Below are positions 22,084 through 33,257 of a DNA stretch of 64,000 nucleotides, piece by piece. This DNA comes from Otatea glauca (Eukaryota > Streptophyta > Magnoliopsida > Poales > Poaceae). Below the pieces are notes generated by a model. It ran no database searches and was not told the origin of the DNA. It was given only the letters and a program-made list of their open reading frames with translations. The stretch lies in contig CM070721.1 of NCBI GenBank assembly GCA_036346275.1, positions 8,816,452 to 8,880,451 on the forward strand. Reading direction: 5' to 3'. Each line of letters opens with the position of its first letter. The stretch's first letter is position 1. Position numbers and translations under genes: made by a program.

Positions 22084-23161
22084 TGTTAGATTATTATGGG
22101 ATGGCCCATAATTAATTTAATAGAAATTCCAAAAGGCCCATTAGAATACTAGGAGTCATGAAATTGGTTTAGTACCATATGGGTAATTGAGAGAAGGTTT
22201 GACCAACTTAAATAGTTGAGTTGTGTGTCTCTCAATTAGCAAGGTGGAAAAGGGTAAAGGCTGTGCCACACGCGGCGCCGCGCGCCGAGCCGAGGCGCAG
22301 CGAGTCGCGAGTGCGAAAGCGAGTCGTCGAGTCGAGAAAGTCGAGCGAGACGAGACGAGACGTGACGTGGCGTGCACGTGACGTCGCGCAGCCGATCCGG
22401 ACGTGATGTGCTTTGCGGAGCGGTTTGTTTTGCCGTTTGATGAGTCAATATGACCAAGAATGCAGTGATTAATGTGACCAATGCTCGCCGCCGCCATTAC
22501 AACGCGACGTGGTTGATGGTCGCATAATGGTCGCCGCGATTCGTAACGGCTACCGAGTTGATGGTCGGTAATGGCGGCTCTGCCGCTGCATGTCGCGAGG
22601 CTATATAAGGAGAGCCACGGCCGTGCTTTTCTTCACCGCGAACTCTCCCACGCAGACTCCATTCATCCTTTGTTCTGCTTGTCCTTTGCATTCCCGCCTC
22701 TTTTTGCGCGCACAAGTAGCGAGAGGGAGCAGCCTCGGAACCTCGCCCTTCTTGAGATCTTGCTCGAGATAGAAGGCCGATAAGGTTTTTGGGGAGCGAC
22801 CACGCGACTGCTCGAAAGGTGTTCCTGGAAGCGCATCTGCACTGCAACGCGTCTGCACTGCATCAACCTCTTCACTGCACCAACGCTTCACTGCGACAAC
22901 CTGTGATCGTCTACTTCGACCGTCATGGCGAACGAGAATGTTCTGCCTGCGCCTGTACCAACGGTGGCACCGGCTCAAGGGTATATTAACTTATACCGTG
23001 TTTTATTCATGCTGATTTCTTGTTCATTAGTCTTTGCGTATGAGATAGATAATTTGTTATCTAGTACCTTTGGCTTTGAACAAAAAATGCATCTTTGTTT
23101 AATCATGATTTACGTAATTCTGTGGATTAAAATATTGAGAAAATTCCTAATATTTCCAACA
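22084..23161 (+). repeat. 5' LTR of copia element 2
   Basis: TGTTAGATTATTATGGG...ATATTTCCAACA, 1,078 bp. TATA box CTATATAAGG at about 22601. The first ATG downstream of the TATA box is at 22925 and opens a reading frame continued beyond the LTR. Confidence 0.9.
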
Positions 23162-26100
23162 ATCCAAAAACCTTATACTAGGAATTTTACAACTCTCGGT
23201 TTATTTGCGCGCTTAAGCCAACTATATTTGACGGCGCAAATTACAAGCGTTGGCGCGCCAAGATGATTTTGTGGTTGACTGCCATGAACGTGTATCACGT
23301 TGCGCAAGGCAAACCACAGCCTGAGGGTGGGCTCTCTCCTGAGCAGGAGAGTGCCTTCACGGCTGCGGATAACTTGTTCAGAGGCGCCGTGATTAGTGTT
23401 CTTGGAGAAAATCTTGTTGATGTGTACATGATTTTGCCAAGTGGTAAAGAAATGTGGGATGCACTTGAGGCAAAATTCGAGTCTCCGACGCGGCGGTGAA
23501 CTCTATGTCATGGAGCAGCTTCATGACTACAAGATGGTTGATGACCACTCTGTAGTAGAACAGCTCATGAGGTTCAAGCTTTGCGAAAGAACTTGAGAAT
23601 TTTACATGTGCATTACCCGACAAGTTTGTGGCGGATGCATCATAGCTAAGTCGCCACCTTCTTGGAGGGATTTTGCCACTACTCTAAAACACAAGAGACA
23701 AGAGTTCAGCGTTCTTTGGTCTCATTGGGTCTCTAAATGTTGAGGAGAAAGCGAGGCAAAAGATATACGTGGGAAAGAAAGTTCTAGTGCCAATGTGGTA
23801 CAAAAGAAAATCTTTCAATTCAACAAGAAGAATAAAAATAAGTCCAAAAGCCCGAGAACAAGAACAAGGCCGCTCAAACTACTAGCTTCAAGAAGAAGAA
23901 GAATAAAGGAAAGGAAACTGCTTGTTCAGTAATGGTATCGATCATTGGGCAAAGGATTGCCCCGATCGCAAAGACAATAAGCGAAAAAGTCCGCTAACGT
24001 TGTTATTGGCAATCTTGAGGAGGAACATCCGGGTATGTTTCAATACCTACCGCTCTATCGATTATGTCGCTCACTGATTGGTGGATTGACACGGGGCCAA
24101 TATACATGTTTGTCTTGTGACAGATCCTTATTCTCTTCTTACCAGTCGCAGGGCTACCTCCGTGTTGATGGGGAATGGGTCGCAGCATTTGTACGTGGAG
24201 TCGGCACGATTGACTTGAAGTTTACTTGAGAAAAGTCGTGCGATCGAGGAACGTGCATCACGTGCCCGTGATAAATAAAAACCTTGTCGTGGTCTCTATT
24301 GTGTAGAGATGGTTTTAAGCTAGTTTTGAATCCAATAAATGTGTTGTTTCTAAAATTGAAACTTTTATTGAAAAGGCTATGAGAGCGGAGGCTTGTTTCG
24401 CTTGTCTTTGATTTAACATGAATAAAATTGTGAATCATGTTTGTAATCATGAGACTGATGTTTGGCATTCACGACTTTGTCATATTAATCTTGGTTGCAT
24501 GATGCGGTTAGCCAAGATGAATTTAATCCCAAAATTTACCCAAGTCAAAGGTTCTAAGTGTCAAGTGTGTGTGCAATCTAAGCAACCTCGCAAGCCTCAC
24601 AAGGCAAACTGAGGCGAGAAATTTGGCAATTAGAACTAGTTCATACCGATTTATGCGAGATGAACGGGAGTTGACAAAGGGTGGTAAGAGGTATTTCATG
24701 ACTTTGATTGATGATTCTACTAGATATTGCTATGTGTATTTATTAAAGTCAAAAGATGAGGCTTTTCACTATTTTAAGATCTATAAAGTCAAGTCGAGAA
24801 CCAACTTGAGAGAAAAATCAAACGGGTTAGGTCGATCGTGGTGGAGAATACTTTTCTAATGAGTTTAATTTATTCTGTGAGGAACATGGAATAATCCATG
24901 AGAGGACGCCTCCTATTCGCCCCAATCAAATGGGGTTGCCGAAAGAAAGAACCGTACTCTAATCGAGATGGTTAACGCCATGTTAGAAACAATGGGACTT
25001 TCCAAGGAATGGTGGGGTGAGGCTATATTGATCGCTTGTCATGTCCTAAACAGGTTCCTACAAAGAATAAAGAAATCACACCATTCGAGGAATGGGAGAG
25101 GAAAAGATTAAATTTCTCTTATTTACGTGCTTGGGGCTGTTTGGCTAAAGTGAATGTGCCTATCCCAAAGAAGCGTAAACTTGGACCAAAACCGTTGATT
25201 GTGTCTTCATTGGTTATGCTTTTCACAGCGTAGGATATAGATTCTTAATAGTGAAACTGGAGTACCGATATGAATGAAGGTACAATTTTTGAGTCCAATG
25301 ATGCCACATTCTTTGAGGACTTATTTCCTATGAAAGAGACACTTAGCTCATCCGCCAAGAATCTATCTTCTCTCTAAACCTTCCACTCCTATACAAATTG
25401 AGCCCATTTTTGAGGAAAATCCAATAGATGAGGGCAATGAAGTAACTCGTAAGAGTAAGAAACTAAGGACTACAAAGTCTTTTGGTGATGACTTCATTGT
25501 ATATCTAGTGGATGATACTCCAAGAACCATTGAGGAGGCTTATTCATCGCAGACGACTATTGGAAGGAAGCGGTCCAGAGAGATGAATTCCATCTTGAGC
25601 AATGGAACTTGGGAAGTTGTTGAACGTCCATATGGGTGTAAACCTGTAGGATGTAAGTGGGTGTTCAAGAAAAGCTAAGGCCCGATGGTACGATTGAAAA
25701 GTACAAGGCAAGGCTTGTGGCCAAGGGTTATACCGTAAAGAAGGCGAGGACTTCTTTGATACTTACTCACCGTTGCCGATTGACTACTATTAGAGTACTC
25801 ACTGCCTTTGGTGCCTCCTACGGTCCGATCATTCATCGATGGATGTAAAGACGGCTTTCCTTAATGGAGAGTTGGAAGAGGAAATCTATATGGATCACTG
25901 ATGGATTTGTAGTAAAGGGTCATGAAGGAAAAGTGTGTAGGTTGTTGAAGTCTTTGTATGACCTTAAGCAAGCACCTAGCGAAGGCACGAGAAGTTCGAC
26001 AGAACTTTAACATCTCGCGGCTTTGTTGTGAATGAAGTCGACAAATGTGTGTATTACCGCTATGGTGGGGGTGAAGGAGTGATTATGTGTCCGTATGTTG

Positions 26101-27039
26101 ATGACATACGATCTTTGGGACGAACCTTAATGTGATTAAGGAAGTCAAGGACTTCTTGTCCAAAACTTTGAAATGAAAGATTTGGGAGTAGCGGATGTCA
26201 TCTTAAACATTAAATTGTTAAGAGAAGGTGACGGTGGGATTACTCTTGAGCAGTCCCATTATGTGGAAAAGGTGTTGAGTCGCTTTGGCTATAGCGATTG
26301 CAAACCTGCTCCAACGCCGTATGATCCAAGTGTGCTATTACGAAAGAACCAACGAATAGCAAAGGATCAATTGAGATATTCCCAAATCATTGGTTCATTG
26401 ATGTATTTAGCTAGTGCAACAAGGCACGATATCTCGCTTGTCGTGAGCAAACTAAGCCGGTTTGTCTCAAACCCGGAGATAATCATTGGCATGCTCTTGA
26501 GAGAGTAATGCGCTATCTAAAAGGGACATCAAGTTATGGAATTCACTACACCGGGTACCCTAGGTAATTGAGGGTTATAGTGATTCAAACCGGATATCCG
26601 ATGTCGATGAAATAAAAGCCACAAGTGGATATGTGTTCACATTGGGTGGTGGAGCCGTTTCTTGAAGTCTTGCAAGCGCACCATCTTAACGAGGTCTACA
26701 ATGGAAGCGAACTCACAAGATTAGATACCGCCTCTGTGGAAGCCGATCGGCTGCGTGAACTTGTGAAGGACTTACGGTAGTTGAGAAACCGGTGCTGCTA
26801 TTCTTTTGAACTGTGACAATCAGACGGTGATTGTCAAGGTGAACAGTTCTAAGGATAACATGAAGTCATCAAGGCACGTTAAGAGGCGGTTGAAGTCTGT
26901 CAGAAAAATGAGAAACTCCGGAGTTATAGCGTTGGACTATGTTCAGACGGCTAAAAACTTGGCAGATCCTTTTACAAAGGGACTATCACGGAATGTGATA
27001 GATGAAGCATCGAGGGAGATGGGCTTGAGACCCACATAA
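22925..27039 (+). pseudogene. Copia element 2 gag-pol, heavily frameshifted
   Basis: The ATG at 22925 lies in the LTR (MANENVLPAPVPTVAPAQG). Gag proper follows from about 23220 (PTIFDGANYKRW is encoded after one frame change). The knuckle remnant NGIDHWAKDCPDRK is near 23945. The protease core WWIDTGAN is near 24085. GAG-pre-integrase VWHSRLCHINLG lies at about 24460. Integrase runs through LVHTDLC and NGVAERKNRTL (24935). Reverse transcriptase has KPVGCKWVFKKK (25650), DVKTAFLNGELEEE (25850) and the catalytic YVDD at about 26095. RNase H and tail run to TAA 27039 (ADPFTKGLSRNV). Nearly every break is a one-base change in a short homopolymer. It cannot encode protein as written. Confidence 0.85.
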
Positions 27040-27564
27040 AGTCATGTCTTAGTGGTAACTCATCCTATTTGATCGGAGATCCCGTGAATTAGGATGTTGA
27101 GACAAGCTAGTGACTGGCTGAGAGGAGAGTACATCATACTTAGCCCACTCCGTTTGAGATGTAATAACTCTCCTATTCTCATGGCAGGTTGGTTATACCT
27201 TAATGTATTCCGAGTGGCTTTGATAAGCGAGAGATGTTGTCCTACGAACATCTTATGAGGAATACACCTATACGAGTTCGACTGCTAGTCACAGTCTATG
27301 AGATTGGGTGATCTCTAGAGGCTCATGAAAGGCTAAGGAGTATGACTTATAAGCTCCAAACCGAGGGGATGCATTTAGCAGCCTAGTATCAGTAAAGGAC
27401 TTTGGTGAAACTTGTTCGCACAAAACCAATTCAAGGCATAGTCCATTGTTGGTTGTGGATGAGTGTAACTTTGTTCTAGATGGAAGTTCAACTTAACAGT
27501 CTCCATCGAAAAGCGGTATATCAAACTACATTGAATCGAGAGTATTTCAAATGTGTCTTTGAAA

Positions 27565-27575
27565 TTTGGTGGGGA
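27565..27575 (+). other. Polypurine tract of copia element 2
   Basis: TTTGGTGGGGA, one base before the 3' LTR start at 27577. Confidence 0.8.
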
Positions 27576-27576
27576 T

Positions 27577-28627
27577 TGTTAGATTATTATGGGATGGCCC
27601 ATAATTAATTTAATAGAAATTCCAAAAGGCCCATTAGAATACTAGGAGTCATGAAATTGGTTTAGTACCATATGGGTAATTGAGAGAAGGTTTGACCAAC
27701 TTAAATAGTTGAGTTGTGTGTCTCTCAATTAGCAAGGTGGAAAAAGGTAAAGGCATGCCACACGCTAGCTGCAGCCGAGCCGAGCGGGCGTGTGCGAAGC
27801 GCGAAAAGCTTGTCGAGCGAGGCGAGACGAGGCGAGGCGTGACGTGGCGTGGCGTGGCGTGGCGTGCACGCGCGTGCGCAGCGATCCGGACGTGATGTGC
27901 TGGGCGGGGCGGTTTGTTTTGCCGTTTGATAGTCAATATGACCAAGAACGCAGTGATTAATGTGACCATGAATCGCCGTCGATTACATAACGGACGTGGT
28001 TGATGGCTGGCATAATGGTCGTCGGTTACTGGTAACGGCTACCTGAGTTGATGGCTGGTAATGGCCGGCTCCTGCCCGTTGCATGTCGCGAGGCTATATA
28101 AGGAGAGCCACGGCTGTGCTTTTCTTCACCTGCAGAACTCTCCCACGCACTCCATTCATTCATCCTTTGCATTCCCGCCTCTGTTTGCGCGCACAAGTAG
28201 CGAGAGGAGCAGGCCTCCGGAACCTCGCCCTTCTTGAGATCTTGCTCGAGATAGAAGGCCGATAAGGTTTTTGGGGAGCGACCACGCGACTGCTCGAAAG
28301 GTGTTCCTGGAAGCGCATCTGCACTGCATCAACCTCTTCACTGCACCAACGCTTCACTGCGACAACCTGTGATCGTCTACTTCGACCGTCATGGCGAACG
28401 AGAATGTTCTGCCTGCGCCTGTGCCAACGGTGGCACCGGCTCAAGGGTATATTAACTTATACCGTGTTTTATTCATGCTGATTTCTTGTTCATTAGTCTT
28501 TGCGTATGAGATAGATAATTTGTTATCTAGTACCTTTGACTTTGAACAAAAAATGCATCTTTGTTTAATCATGATTTACGTAATTCTGTGGATTAAAATA
28601 TTGAGAAAATTCCTAATATTTCCCACA
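27577..28627 (+). repeat. 3' LTR of copia element 2
   Basis: 1,051 bp, TGTTAGATTATT...TATTTCCCACA; followed by GTACA. It also contains the MANENVLPAP start (28391). Confidence 0.9.
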
Positions 28628-29339
28628 GTACAGGATGAGAAAATTGTTAGTGTGACTTTCATGCCTCGCTGGGAAAGGTCAATCTGTTCACACGTGGTGT
28701 ATGCCACGCCGGCCGCTTCAACAGAACACAGTTGAAGGTCTATTAGTCGAGTAGTACTCACTCGGTTTAGAAATGAGTCGTATTTCAATTTTACACAATG
28801 ATTAAAATTAAAATAAAATTAAAAAAATAGGAGTGAAAATAACTTAGATACTTTAACCAATTATTTTGGAAGATGAGAGATAATATTTTATGTGCGAAAA
28901 TCCCATTTATCTTTTAGTCTAGTGGTATTCCACATGAGAGCAGGCACATACATCACGGCAGTCCAGCGGTAAGCAAAGAGAGTTGTATATTTGTGCTGCT
29001 CAATCTTTACTAAATGCACATCATTTTGGATATTGATACGGTGTTCAAAACACAATTTTGATCACTAATTTCTATTGTAATATATTTATAAAATATAATA
29101 AAATTATAATATAATAGAATTACTTTTTGAGACAAATCAATGCATATGATTTTTGTGTCTCTAATTTAAATATTTAAAAAATATCATACTTAAAGTTTCA
29201 AAAATTTAACTGCACGTATATCTAGAACGGTATGTACTCTAGTTCCGGTAAGCAAGTTTCCTGCGGTGGAGAAGGCGCTCGATTTATTCGTAGCTCATTC
29301 CGTAGCCTAATAACCGAGCAGACCAAGGTTAATAAAATC
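28628..29339. other. Degraded MITE and AT-rich sequence
   Basis: 28754-28900 has a diverged Stowaway-like start (ACTCACTCGGTTTAGAAATG) and an interior (GGAAGATGAGAGATAATA) shared with the Stowaway element at 30954. No gene otherwise. Confidence 0.45.
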
Positions 29340-30360
29340 AACGAAAATTACGAAAATCGACCGTATCGACCCAGTTCGAAATCATAAACTAATCGGTAAA
29401 CCGATCAAATTTAAAAAATTTATATCACGTAAACCAGACGAAAATCGCTCAAAAATTGGCCGCAAGAAAATTTCAATTCGCGGGTTGATTTTCGTTGAAA
29501 ATCGATTCATTTTCGGTGACAATTGACCGATTTTCGAGAAAATCGATCATATTTTATTTTTATATTTTTTTTTCAAACCGTTTGGTTTCAAAACCCTTCT
29601 ATTTTTGGCAATTTTGGTTCAATTTTTGTGATAAATTGGTGTCGTCGGATTTTTTATTTTCAACGTCGTTTTGGTTTTGTAAACTCTAGAGCAGACCATC
29701 ATTAGATTTTTTTTAAAACCAACAGACTGTCATTAGTTGAGGTGAAGAGATCACATGGGTTCGATCACTCCGCTTGTCTTTGGAACTAGATACTCAACGG
29801 GCCCGCACGTTACTGTGAGCAAAAGAAATCGTTGACACAGACAAAGATTCTAATAGAGAAAGAAAATCTTCTTAGGAAAACCTAGAGAGGGGAACAGAAC
29901 TAAATTGTTATAATTTTTCAAAATCGTAAAAGCTTGACCACTATACTTTTTTCCTATGATAGCTCAGTCATGCTCTCAGAACACTTCTAACAAATTTTAA
30001 AGAATTTGCAAATATAACAAATCAATTAAACCAGTTAAGCTACTTGAAGTGCGTTAGTAGAATAGTCAGAATTTTTAAAAATCTCAAAAGTTTGATCACG
30101 ATTTAAAATTTGTATGGTAGCGTAGGCATGTTTTTAGTACTCTCAAAAAATTTTAGGAACTCACAAATTTAGCAGTTCAACAATATCAGCGAAATTGCTT
30201 TAAATGTATTAGTAGCATTGTCAATATTTTTAAAAATCGCAAAAAATTGATCATTATCCAAAAATTTTATGTTAGCTTAGTCATGTTTAGAGGACCTTTC
30301 TAAAAAGGTTTTAAATATTTAATAGTTCAATCAAATCAATGGAGCTCTCTTCTATTTTGC
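29340..30360 (+). repeat. AT-rich element with about 157-bp repeats (family X)
   Basis: 29340-29700 is crowded with AAAATCGA/TTTTCG words. 29930-30340 has at least two diverged units starting TTAGTAG(A/C)AT near 30052 and 30209, each with AATTTTTAAAAATC, TTGATCA and ATGGTAGC/ATGTTAGC words. The same repeats in the same orientation occur at 47120-47790. No coding potential. Confidence 0.55.
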
Positions 30361-30419
30361 CAAGAAATAGAGCATCAACACTGTAGCTCTAGCTAAATTT
30401 GCTATAGTGTCTTGCCTTA

Positions 30420-30487
30420 GAAGGGGATTCGAACCGAAGACTGGCCTCTAGCAAGCCAACATGCTAACCAACTGACCAACCTAGCGG
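30420..30487 (-). other. tRNA-like sequence with a B-box
   Basis: On the minus strand: GGTTGGTCAGTTGGTTAGCA (A-box-like), then 36 bp further GGTTCGAATCC, a perfect pol III B-box. The T-stem and acceptor stem do not pair well, so this is a decayed tRNA or a tRNA-derived SINE head rather than a working tRNA gene. Confidence 0.35.
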
Positions 30488-30751
30488 TTGTGAAACGTGA
30501 GGGCTATTAAATATATGAGGTTATATCACATCACTGTATAATCTACAGGAAAAAGACGCCACATATCGGGTTTGTGCGAGGCTGGTGCGTACTTCCCCAT
30601 GATTAGTAGTATTTATATGATTAGGGATATTATTTGTATCTTTTGTTTTCCTACGTTGAGTCCGAACAGTTAGGAACTTCATGCCGTGTGTGTGTGAGAT
30701 AAAATCAGTATCTTAACCAAGAAAGGAGCGCGTCTCTATATATTATGTACT

Positions 30752-30908
30752 CAGGGGCGGAGCCAACACAGGCCGAAGCCTTGGACCGGCCTGAGCTAAC
30801 CCAAAAATTATTAGCCCAATATATGAATTTTAAGAAAAAATTGCATGGAATGTTTGGGCCAAGTCTCGGGCTTAGGCCCGGGTGGCCCGAGACTTGGCTT
30901 CGCCCCTG
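30752..30908. mobile_element. hAT MITE, 157 bp
   Basis: Termini CAGGGGCGGAGCCAA and (reverse complement) CAGGGGCGAAGCCAA, with a perfect 8-bp target duplication TATGTACT (30744-30751, 30909-30916). Confidence 0.92.
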
Positions 30909-30953
30909 TATGTACTCATATTTGTATTTACAAGACATAAGATTAATAAGATA

Positions 30954-31235
30954 CTCCCTCTGTTGATAAATATAAGGCGTATTTTAACTTGGCACAAGGA
31001 TTAAGGTTGTGGTGAAATTGAGGAAAATATGAGAGGAAATAACTTACATATCCCTCTTAATTGTCTTGGAAGATGAGAGGTAATACTTTGTATAGGTGGT
31101 AATGAATAAATGCATATGGTTGAGAGAGAATAAATAAGGGTATATGTGGAAAGATTCATTAAATCTACGTGCACACTTTATATTTTTCAACAAGACCATT
31201 CAAACTATAGGTCTTATATTTATCAACGGAGGGAG
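30954..31235. mobile_element. Stowaway MITE, 282 bp
   Basis: Termini CTCCCTCTGTTGATAAATAT and (reverse complement) CTCCCTCCGTTGATAAATAT, flanked by TA on both sides, as for Tc1/mariner-derived Stowaway elements. Confidence 0.92.
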
Positions 31236-31835
31236 TAGTTATTTGTATCTATTAAATGTTTTTCGCTTGTTTTTCCTCATTGCATACATATAGAGAAGAG
31301 GAATTAGACGATTTCATCCAAATATCGTTATGACTTTTCACTGGGAAGGGAGATCGATATACTTCACTCGGTGTCCGTAAAGTCCAATACGTGTGATTTT
31401 AACAAATCGAAGAGTTACAAGTCCATTACATCTAACAGCGAGAGATGAACCAGTGTTCATGCGTATCAAAATCATACATGGTGAAGATGGGTCAAACCCT
31501 GTCACTAGATTAACCGCAGTCCAAGTTCTTGCAGGAGTAAGAGATTTGCAGTGTACTTGCGTGAGCGTCAAACTTGTTCAAATTGATTAAACCTGCCAAC
31601 CGGCCAGTGCCTATTAGCAGGGGTGAAATCATTATTCGACTAGCTAGCTAAAGACTAGAGCTGCAGTCACACTAACTGTACTCTTGTTAATTAAGTAGTA
31701 GGTTTATTGTAGAGTTTCTGAGATTTGATCCCGTTAGCTTGCGCTTGTTAAACATTATAATTAACCAATAGTACGCGCCCTTTCTAAAAAGATCTTGCAA
31801 AGTTGTAATAAATTAGACAAACATACGAAAGTAAA
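31236..31835. other. Unassigned flank of the CACTA element
   Basis: About 600 bp with no gene or element boundary that I can support. Confidence 0.4.
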
Positions 31836-31849
31836 CACTACGTCAAAAC

Positions 31850-32220
31850 CTGTAATAGGTGACGGTCTATTTGTGACGGGTTTTTTCGAACCGCCACAAA
31901 TATAATTATCAGTGATGGTTCTATACTGAAAATAGCGAGAAGAATATCAGTGGTGGTTCTATCCTCGAACCGCTACTGATAATGCATTATCAGTGGCGGT
32001 TCGAGGATAGAATCGTCACTGATAACAAATACATCATTAGTGGCGGTTGGAGAATAGAACCGCTACTGACAACTAAGTTATCAATGACGGTGCTATCCTC
32101 CAACCGCCACTGATACTATTGGATTATCCGTGGCGGTTCAATCGAGGATAGAACCGCCAATGTTATCGATGATAATGTTATTGGATTATCCGTGGCGGTT
32201 CAATCGAGATTCGAGTTAAC
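31850..32220. repeat. Left subterminal repeat array of the CACTA element
   Basis: Seven or more direct and inverted copies of TATCAGTGGCGGTTC / GAACCGCCACTGATA. These are presumed TNPA binding sites. Confidence 0.85.
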
Positions 32221-32245
32221 AACAACGCCAAATGATAATATTGCC

Positions 32246-32253
32246 TATAAATA
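32246..32253 (+). promoter_or_regulatory. TATA box of the TNP2 gene
   Basis: TATAAATA directly after the subterminal array, followed by a pyrimidine-rich leader (CTTCTTCCTCCC). Confidence 0.65.
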
Positions 32254-32469
32254 GGTGGTCAGTAGCAGCACTGGTCTTCTTCCTCCCGAGAGCAAACCAA
32301 AACTTCTAATTTTCAGATTTCGTTTTCTCCAATTCTTGTGCTTGTATTTCCTCTAATTGTTCTTTGATGAGTTATTTTTTCTCCTCTCTTGATTTGTGTT
32401 AATCTTGTTTAATTAAGGTTTATATGTAGATGAGATGAAAAGTTTAGATTTTATTTATTTTTATTTACC

Positions 32470-33236
32470 TACCATTTTGTAGTTGATGAATTTATTTTCT
32501 AGCTAGGTTCATTAGATGATGTTGTGTTCCTTTTATAGATGATGAATTATGATCAAGCATATATTTAATATAAATTACATTTTAAGTTAATTTGGTAGAT
32601 GATGAATTTATTATCTAGCTTCTTTAGATGATAAGTAATTAGATTAGTTTTTTAATTACTATTAATTTGGTTCCATTAGTGTGGACATATACATCTTGCA
32701 TATATTAAATTTATTTAATTAAGATTATTGAATATTAATATAAATAAAATTTTAGTTAATTTGGTAGGTGGGTGCTCATCATTTTTAGATGATGAATTTA
32801 TTATCTAGCTTCTTTAGAGGATAAGTATTTAGATTAGTTTTTTAATTACTATTAATTTGGTTCCATTAGTGTACGGACATATACATCTTGCATATATTAA
32901 ATTTATTTATTTAAGATTATTGGATATTATTATACATGAAATTTTAGTTAATTTGTAGAAGTCGGTGCTCATCATTTTTAGATGATGAATTTATTATCTA
33001 GCTCCTTTAGATGATAAGTAATTAGATTAGTTTTTTAATTACTATTAATTTGGTTCCATTAGTGTGGACATATAATATACATCTTGCATATATTAAATTT
33101 ATTTAATTAAGATTATTGGATATTAATATACATGAAATTTTAGTTAATTTGGTAGGTGCTCATCATTTTTAGATGATGAATTTATTATCTAGCTCCTTTA
33201 GATGATAAGTAATTAGATTAGTTTTTTAATCAATTT
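32470..33236 (+). repeat. About 190-bp tandem repeat in the 5' intron of TNP2
   Basis: The phrase AATTTGGTTCCATTAGTGT recurs at about 32665, 32855 and 33048, and GATGATGAATTTATTATCTAG at about 32590, 32787, 32979 and 33168. The array ends just before the acceptor TTAATTTTAG/ATG of the transposase gene. Confidence 0.8.
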
Positions 33237-33257
33237 TTATATGTTAATTAATTTTAG

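Larger units (their letters stand above)
22084..28627 (+). mobile_element. Complete Ty1/copia retrotransposon (element 2)
   Basis: 6.5 kb between LTRs of 1,078 and 1,051 bp, with target duplication GTACA at 22079-22083 and 28628-28632. Gag-pol is in copia order but broken by many single-base indels. The standard TGGTATCAGAGC primer site is not found after the 5' LTR. A polypurine tract GGTGGGGA precedes the 3' LTR. The last 237 bp of the two LTRs differ at only three sites, whereas their GC-rich middle parts differ by many indels. Confidence 0.92.

Noticed and set aside
22156..22978. Arg-rich frames in the copia element 2 LTR
   Set aside because: The GC-rich LTR leader gives chance open frames on both strands; only the MANEN start is conserved in both LTRs.
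30420..30487. Functional tRNA gene
   Set aside because: T-stem and acceptor stem do not pair, so only a tRNA-like remnant is listed.
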